32,632 bases of DNA from Flavobacteriales bacterium (GTDB taxonomy: Bacteria > Bacteroidota > Bacteroidia > Flavobacteriales_G > JALEGO01), in contig JALEGO010000412.1 of NCBI GenBank assembly GCA_022763165.1, positions 1 through 32,632 on the forward strand, in the 5' to 3' direction. The notes under the pieces are model-generated. The model saw nothing but the letters and a program-made list of their open reading frames with translations. It ran no database searches and was not told where the DNA came from. The translations under genes were made by a program, and so were the position numbers. Of this stretch, positions 27,696 through 32,632 are shown piece by piece (the first letter of the stretch is position 1; every line of letters starts with the position of its first letter).

Positions 27696-27721
27696 AAAAA
27701 AACCCGATCAAAGATCGGGTT
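27696..27721 (-). terminator. Rho-independent terminator downstream of the 26836..27624 upstream region / between the two minus-strand genes, terminating transcription of 27744..28733
   Basis: Minus-strand reading AACCCGATC TTT GATCGGGTT followed by T-tract TTTTTTT (arms 27701-27709 / 27713-27721; A-tract 27696-27702 on + strand). Confidence 0.88.
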
Positions 27722-27743
27722 GTTAAGAATATGTCTTTATTTA

Positions 27744-28733
27744 TTAATCTACATTGATGAAAATGTACTCTCCAGAAGTAGCATCCTCTTCCCAGATTAC
27801 ACCCACTACATGTAAGTTATTTGTATCCCAGCTAGGATCAATAGTTAACGTTTCGCTAATAGTAGTTTCATCACCAGCGCTAGGTGAAGATCCAAGCGAA
27901 ACTCCCGCACCAGAAACACTTGCTCTAACCACATGATCGTGCTCGTAATTAGGGTCTGAAGTTCCTAATTGTTCGTAATCAGGGTGAGACGCATTAGACG
28001 TTCCGCCTCCAATATTATCTTCTACAATGAAAATGCTCAAATGATAATTGTTACTCGTTCCGTTTTGGAAAAACTTAACGTTACCCGTAACATCTCCAGT
28101 TGCAGCATCCAATGAAAGTTTGCAATTTGCTACAGGAGCTTGATTCAAGTAATCCGAAATGTATTGATCATTAAAAGAAGAATAAGTCACCAAACTGTCG
28201 CATACATAAATTTTAGGAATGCCTCCTCCAGTTGGTCGTTCCGTTTTTAACCAACCATATGCACTCCAATTATTCATTGGGTCTCCAGAACCAGAGTGGC
28301 CAGCTAAAACATGAACATCCGATGAAATAGCAGCATATTGCTCAATCGCATCGTGAGCTGAACCTCCGCATGGTCCACAATTTGTTCCCGTCCACTTAAT
28401 CACAAGAACACCTTGCTTGTTTGCTGGGCCATTTCCATTGTTTCCGCCATTTCCATTTCCTCCGTTACCATTATTGTCATCATCATCGTCTTCTTCAGCT
28501 TTCTTACAAGTACCATCGTCTTCTTCAGCAAGAGGGTTATAATTAGCCGCTAGAGGATCTGTACATCCTTTAGTAGGATATTTACAGCTTCCATCATCAA
28601 TAAGCGCTTCCGCGTTATAGTTTTTAGCTGTACCATCAGTACATCCTTCTTTCTTTTGACAAGACGTAGTAAATAAAATTGCAAGGATTGCAAGAACACT
28701 GAAATAATTATTCAGCAATAATGACTTTTTCAT
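27744..28733 (-). CDS. Lipoprotein with two DDGSC-type Cys repeats, acidic/Asn-Gly linker, and Omp28/thioredoxin-like domain
   Basis: Lipobox 'ILAILFTTSCQKKEG'; 'GCTDGTAKNYNAEALIDDGSCKY', 'GCTDPLAANYNPLAEEDDGTCKK'; linker 'EEDDDDDNNGNGGNGNGGNNGNG'; 'VLVIKWTGTNCGPCGGSAHDAIEQ' CxxC motif as in Omp28-like proteins. Confidence 0.75.
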   Translation of the reverse strand: MKKSLLLNNYFSVLAILAILFTTSCQKKEGCTDGTAKNYNAEALIDDGSCKYPTKGCTDPLAANYNPLAEEDDGTCKKAEEDDDDDNNGNGGNGNGGNNGNGPANKQGVLVIKWTGTNCGPCGGSAHDAIEQYAAISSDVHVLAGHSGSGDPMNNWSAYGWLKTERPTGGGIPKIYVCDSLVTYSSFNDQYISDYLNQAPVANCKLSLDAATGDVTGNVKFFQNGTSNNYHLSIFIVEDNIGGGTSNASHPDYEQLGTSDPNYEHDHVVRASVSGAGVSLGSSPSAGDETTISETLTIDPSWDTNNLHVVGVIWEEDATSGEYIFINVD

Positions 28734-28755
28734 ACTGTTGTTTTGTTGATTTCCA

Positions 28756-28763
28756 CAAAATTA
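28756..28763 (-). promoter_or_regulatory. Candidate -7 box (TAATTTTG) for the Omp28-like lipoprotein
   Basis: CAAAATTA on + strand, 22 nt upstream of the ATG at 28733. Confidence 0.35.
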
Positions 28764-28941
28764 CTGGTTTTTTTGGAAAAATCCAGATTTCTTTTTCGAA
28801 CCCCTAGGAAAGCTCCTATTTTTTGTTGTTCAATGCTAATTTGATATTATTCTTGGAGTACAACAATTGATAATTTAAATATATTACCCCTTTAAAGCAA
28901 CACTTTTTCTTTGAAGCCCAATAAAAACAAAGCCTTTAAAG

Positions 28942-29643
28942 CTAGAATCCTACTCGTTTAATAGATCTGGAGCTAAACTTTTTTGATGTCTCCGTTTTTA
29001 TTTCATTGCGTTGCGATATATAATCAGCGTAACTTTTAGAATACTTTACTCTGTTTTCAATGACCGTGTCAAAAGTATCTGAAAGCGCCAAAATTACCTC
29101 GCTTATCTCGCGAACAGCATTATTTCCTCCTTGATGGGCTGTAATATAATCGGCAAGTTTGTTTTTGACAATATATTCCTCGAGAAGAGGAGAGGCTGTT
29201 CTACAAACATTGAAATTAAGTCCACAGATTTCGCTAGCGCTTAAGTCCAGAATATCGTCATAAACAAAAATTATTTCTTCTGTGGTAATTTTGAGATCTG
29301 TTGCTATCTCACCGATTGCTTCCGCTTTCTTTTTGACTCCCAAAAAGATGCAATCCAGATGCTCTCTCTCAGCAAAATTAACAGCTATAGGATTGTGTTC
29401 TCCCGTAACAATATATGTCTTAAGGTTCTTACTTCCTTCCAACCAAAAATGAAATCTCATCATGTTCAGCCCCATTGAATCTGGCTCAGAAAAGGTACTT
29501 CCAAATAAGTGGTTCTTCGTGCCATTATTGAAAACGCCATCCCAATCAAAAACAAGGGCTTTAATAGACTTGAGCTTGGTGGTTATCTCTTTAGGTTTTG
29601 AGATGAATTTACCGCCAAGTTCTTCGAACTTTTTTACATCCAT
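28942..29643 (-). CDS. KdsC-like HAD phosphatase (divergent)
   Basis: 'IKALVFDWDGVFNNG' (HAD motif I DxD), 'YIVTGEHNPIAVNFAERE', 'KKKAEAIGEIATDL', 'IIFVYDDILDLSASEICGLNFNVCRTASPLLEEYIVKNKLADYITAHQGGNNAVREISEVILAL' matches the KdsC/YrbI layout. Confidence 0.8.
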   Translation of the reverse strand: MDVKKFEELGGKFISKPKEITTKLKSIKALVFDWDGVFNNGTKNHLFGSTFSEPDSMGLNMMRFHFWLEGSKNLKTYIVTGEHNPIAVNFAEREHLDCIFLGVKKKAEAIGEIATDLKITTEEIIFVYDDILDLSASEICGLNFNVCRTASPLLEEYIVKNKLADYITAHQGGNNAVREISEVILALSDTFDTVIENRVKYSKSYADYISQRNEIKTETSKKFSSRSIKRVGF

Positions 29644-29650
29644 ATATGGA

Positions 29651-30658
29651 TCAAATTAAATCCTGAATGTCTACTATGCCGGCAAAATCTCCATTATTTG
29701 TTGCAATGAGGTTGTCAACATGTCGTTCTCGACACAAATCAATGGCATCTTGTAGTGTGGCTTCGGCATCTATTGTTATGGGATTTTGACCCTCGAGTTC
29801 CGATAGTTTCAGTGCATGAATGTCTTGACCGTTTTGCTCTATAAGCCTTCTCAGATCACCATCAGTGAAGATTCTATAAATAGCCTCATTGTCATCTAGT
29901 ACTGCCACAGCCCCAAGTTTTGATTTAGACATTTGTAAAACCGCATCAATTACTTTGGCGTTTCCACTAATCTTCACATCTTCCTTTTTCATGACCTCTT
30001 CAACCTTTGTGGTAACCAAACGCGTATCAACAACAAACTGATTTGTTCCAATTGCCGTGAAGTGATTATCAGTTAGTTTTTTCATGAGTTTCCATGGAAC
30101 CGTGCATGTGTGCACACCAATATGCAAGGCGTTCTTAACATGTTCAACGTTTCTAACAGAAGAAAACATGATTTTTGATTTGTATCCATACTTCTGTGTG
30201 ATTTCAACACATTCTTTAACCAAACCCAGAGCATCATGTCCTTGGTCCTGCAATCGACCAACTAGAGGACAAACATAAGTCGCTCCTGCCCTAAACGCCA
30301 TATAAGCCTGCTGCACAGTGTAGACCAAATGCAGGTTTACCATAAACCCTTCATCAGTAAGCCTTTTGCAGGCAATCGTTCCATCCAGGGATATTGGTAT
30401 TTTAAAAACTGTTTTTGTTTTATCGAGTCCAATTGAAACAAGCCTTTTTGCTTCATCCACAATCTCATCCACACTGTCCCCAAGAGCCTCTACTTGTAAG
30501 ATATCGACATACTTTGCAATTTCAAGCATTTGGGCGTCAACATCCTTAATCCCTTCACGCAACATAAACGTTGGGGTGGTAGTAAGGCCAGTGAGGTAGC
30601 CCAATTTACTGCCTTCCTTTATCTCTTCGAGGTTGACTGAGTCTAAGTACAGTTCCAT
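29651..30658 (-). CDS. Transaldolase-family (FSA/TalC-like) domain fused to a KdsD-type CBS-domain pair
   Basis: N-terminus 'MELYLDSVNLEEIKEGSKLGYLTGLTTTPTF...TVFKIPISLDGTIACKRLTDEGFMVNLHLVYTVQQAYMAFRAGATYVCPLVGRLQDQG' (TIM-barrel transaldolase, Schiff-base Lys86 candidate). C-terminus 'VEEVMKK...LGAVAVLDDNEAIYRIFTDGDLRRLIEQ...ERHVDNLIATNNGDFAGIVDIQDLI' closely resembles KdsD CBS domains. Start set at ATG 30658; the track start 30694 overlaps kdsA. Confidence 0.88.
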   Translation of the reverse strand: MELYLDSVNLEEIKEGSKLGYLTGLTTTPTFMLREGIKDVDAQMLEIAKYVDILQVEALGDSVDEIVDEAKRLVSIGLDKTKTVFKIPISLDGTIACKRLTDEGFMVNLHLVYTVQQAYMAFRAGATYVCPLVGRLQDQGHDALGLVKECVEITQKYGYKSKIMFSSVRNVEHVKNALHIGVHTCTVPWKLMKKLTDNHFTAIGTNQFVVDTRLVTTKVEEVMKKEDVKISGNAKVIDAVLQMSKSKLGAVAVLDDNEAIYRIFTDGDLRRLIEQNGQDIHALKLSELEGQNPITIDAEATLQDAIDLCRERHVDNLIATNNGDFAGIVDIQDLI

Positions 30659-30659
30659 A

Positions 30660-31469
30660 TTATCTATATTTTTTCTCTGTGTTATGAATTTCAATTAGAG
30701 GCTTTAGAAATTCCTCTAAGTCATTTAAATCTAATTGGCTTGCCGCATCACATAGGGCTTTGCTTGGTTCAGGGTGTGCTTCGATGAAAACACCATCTAC
30801 CCCTGCAGCCACGCCAGATCTTGCCAAAGTTGGCAAGTACTGTCTTAATCCCCCTGAAGGGTCGGAGCTCGGGATACCATACTTTCTGATAGAATGTGTA
30901 ATATCAAAAATTGTCGGGTATCCAATTTCTCTAAGATCATAAAAACTTCTTGGGTCAACTATGAGGTCATTGTATCCAAAGGTATAACCTCTTTCGGTGA
31001 GCAATATATTCTTATTACCAACAGATTCTATCTTTTTCACTGGCTTGGCCATGTTTTCTGGAGCCAAAAATTGACCATGCTTAAGGTTAATCACTTTTCC
31101 TGTCTTTGCAGATTCAACAACCAATGTCGTTTGCATACACAAATATGCAGGAATCTGAATGATGTCCAGTACTTCACCGCAAGCAGCAACTTGTTCTGGG
31201 AAGTGAACATCAGAAAGGATTGGAAGATTGAATTCTTTTTTGATTTTTTCCAAAATTCTAAGACCTTCCTCAAGTCCTGGGCCTGTATAATAATCAACCG
31301 AACTCCTGTTATCCTTCATAAATGAAGACTTGAAAACTAAAGGTAGCTCAAGCCGTTCTGAAATTTCTTTCAGTCGTTCAGCCGTATTCATCATTAACCG
31401 CTCGTCTTCAATCACACAGGGGCCTGAAATCAAAAAGAACTTTTCCCAACTCAACTTATCTACATTCAT
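30660..31469 (-). CDS. KdsA-like 3-deoxy-ulosonate-8-phosphate synthase (divergent)
   Basis: 'FFLISGPCVIEDERLMMNTAERLKEI', 'FKSSFMKDNRSSVDYYTGPGLEEGLRIL', 'ILSDVHFPEQVAACGEVLDIIQIPAYLCMQTTLVVESAKTGKVINLKHGQFLAPENM', 'NILLTERGYTFGYNDLIVDPRSF', 'PTIFDITHSI', 'GVDGVFIEAHPEPSKALCDAASQL'. Confidence 0.85.
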   Translation of the reverse strand: MNVDKLSWEKFFLISGPCVIEDERLMMNTAERLKEISERLELPLVFKSSFMKDNRSSVDYYTGPGLEEGLRILEKIKKEFNLPILSDVHFPEQVAACGEVLDIIQIPAYLCMQTTLVVESAKTGKVINLKHGQFLAPENMAKPVKKIESVGNKNILLTERGYTFGYNDLIVDPRSFYDLREIGYPTIFDITHSIRKYGIPSSDPSGGLRQYLPTLARSGVAAGVDGVFIEAHPEPSKALCDAASQLDLNDLEEFLKPLIEIHNTEKKYR

Positions 31470-31565
31470 TCGGTCATTACTTCAACACGCGAAATTATAA
31501 AATAACTACGATAATCGTTCTGCTTTGTAAAGAGCTTTCATATCTGGAATTCAGGTTAGTTTAAA

Positions 31566-31573
31566 TAAATTTG
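31566..31573 (+). promoter_or_regulatory. Candidate -7 box (TAAATTTG) for the right-edge lipoprotein
   Basis: Exact TAnnTTTG match 3 nt before ATG 31577. Confidence 0.35.
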
Positions 31574-31576
31574 ACC

Positions 31577-32632
31577 ATGCAAAAGTTTTCTGCCTTTTTG
31601 TTCCTCTTACTGTCTGCTTGCCAAGCGCCAGTTCAAAGGACTAAGGGTGAGCTGATTAGGGACGTCAAAACCATCCATCTTCGTTTTGTATTAAGCCCCG
31701 GAAAAGATCTTGCTCAAAATCTCGGGACCATCTTCGAGCTGAGAAATGACTCCGGATTACATTTGGCCGCAGGTTTTCAAAACAATAGTCAAACTTATGC
31801 CACAAGCAATAATCGTATTTTGTCTTTGTTTTGTCATGACACACTCGCACTTACGACAAAAGACTTGGGTAGGCCCTTTTCGGAATTTTACAATGGCAAT
31901 AAGCTGTTTAATATAAACAACCAGTTAATCACGGTTAATATTAACAAGCCATATGAGCCCAAAAAATACAATGAACTCAGCAAATCATGGGAAGTTGACA
32001 CCGTTCTTAGTAAGCTTGGAGATATTTACAACTTACAAATAGTGAACAATCAAATTTTGGCTTTCTTGAGAAACAGCATTCAATTTGGATCAAACGAAAT
32101 CTTTAGACTTGACGACTGCTATTATCTTTCCAGCATCTACAGAAATGGATCTTTTCTAATTTTTGCTCATCTTATTAATGGTAAAAACCAAATACTTTTC
32201 GCTGATTGGTCTCCTGGTGATTCTTTGGTTATTGTTAAAAAATACACTTTAGATAGCTACAGCCCTGAATACAACTTCCCATACGCAATACTAGATGTGG
32301 ATGAAACACACTTCCTCGTGGGGACGAATATTGGCAAAGTTTATCTAGTTTCCAGAGATTCTTTAATTGAAGTTCATTCAAGAACAAAAAATGAAATCAG
32401 TTGGCAGCCATATAGCTTTCTAAATTATTATAATCAGACACTAATTGGGCAATTCCCTTCTGGCTATTTATTTACATATAACAATTCAAAAATTAAACCT
32501 TTTTATCCCAAGGTAGAGCCTCAGTATTGGAACAACAATCATCAAAGGGAAGCTCAAGGGCTATCTTTGTACTCAGGAAAAATCATAACAGGCGTTTGGC
32601 CTTGGGGAGAGGTTTACTCTTACCATCACGAC
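31577..32632 (+). CDS. Hypothetical lipoprotein, 3' truncated by window edge (not in ORF track because no stop codon)
   Basis: Hand translation from ATG 31577: 'MQKFSAFLFLLLSACQAPVQRTKGELIRDVKTIHLRFVLSPGKDLAQNLGTIFELRNDSGLHLAAGFQNNSQTYATSNNR...GEVYSYHHD'. Lipobox LLSAC; open to nt 32632, 352 codons in frame. Confidence 0.8.
   Translation, partial: MQKFSAFLFLLLSACQAPVQRTKGELIRDVKTIHLRFVLSPGKDLAQNLGTIFELRNDSGLHLAAGFQNNSQTYATSNNRILSLFCHDTLALTTKDLGRPFSEFYNGNKLFNINNQLITVNINKPYEPKKYNELSKSWEVDTVLSKLGDIYNLQIVNNQILAFLRNSIQFGSNEIFRLDDCYYLSSIYRNGSFLIFAHLINGKNQILFADWSPGDSLVIVKKYTLDSYSPEYNFPYAILDVDETHFLVGTNIGKVYLVSRDSLIEVHSRTKNEISWQPYSFLNYYNQTLIGQFPSGYLFTYNNSKIKPFYPKVEPQYWNNNHQREAQGLSLYSGKIITGVWPWGEVYSYHHD

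Noticed and set aside
28803-28824. TAGGA-AAGC-TCCTA followed by T-run, terminator-like on the + strand
   Set aside because: Only 5-bp stem, and no plus-strand gene upstream to terminate.
30894-31325. 143-aa plus-strand ORF inside the kdsA-like gene
   Set aside because: Antisense shadow of a clear KdsA-like reading frame.
1-32632. Search for mobile elements, defence systems or prophage genes
   Set aside because: No transposase, integrase, restriction, toxin-antitoxin or phage structural reading frames were recognised.

Overview
This is a 32.6 kb chromosomal window from a Bacteroidetes (Flavobacteriia-like) genome. Supporting signs are type IX secretion (T9SS) / gliding-motility-associated C-terminal domains, TAnnTTTG-type -7 boxes and an ileS-dksA-lspA block. 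I see no rRNA, tRNA, CRISPR or transposase. Contents in order: the end of a polysaccharide-export (Wza-like) gene plus a Wzc-like BY-kinase; a GNAT acetyltransferase divergent from asd; a 1495-aa repetitive T9SS adhesin abutting asd; an LRR lipoprotein; a VOC protein plus sulfatase pair; a DUF3108-like protein; ileS-dksA-lspA; two lipoproteins, one DUF4185-like; a 2055-aa repetitive T9SS protein (N-terminal propeller-like head plus about 20 Ig-like modules); a T9SS type-A protein; an alpha/beta hydrolase; an Omp28-like lipoprotein; and a tight minus-strand operon kdsA-like > transaldolase-CBS fusion > kdsC-like. A divergent lipoprotein is truncated at the right edge. The strongest candidate for an undescribed system is that last operon. 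Where a Kdo pathway would have KdsD (SIS isomerase + two CBS domains) there is a transaldolase-family domain fused to a KdsD-type CBS pair. Its KdsA- and KdsC-like neighbours also carry substitutions at motifs that bind substrate in the canonical enzymes. This suggests an alternative route to arabinose-5-phosphate or a novel 3-deoxy-ulosonic acid. All family calls come from reading the sequence and remembered motifs; no database search was run.
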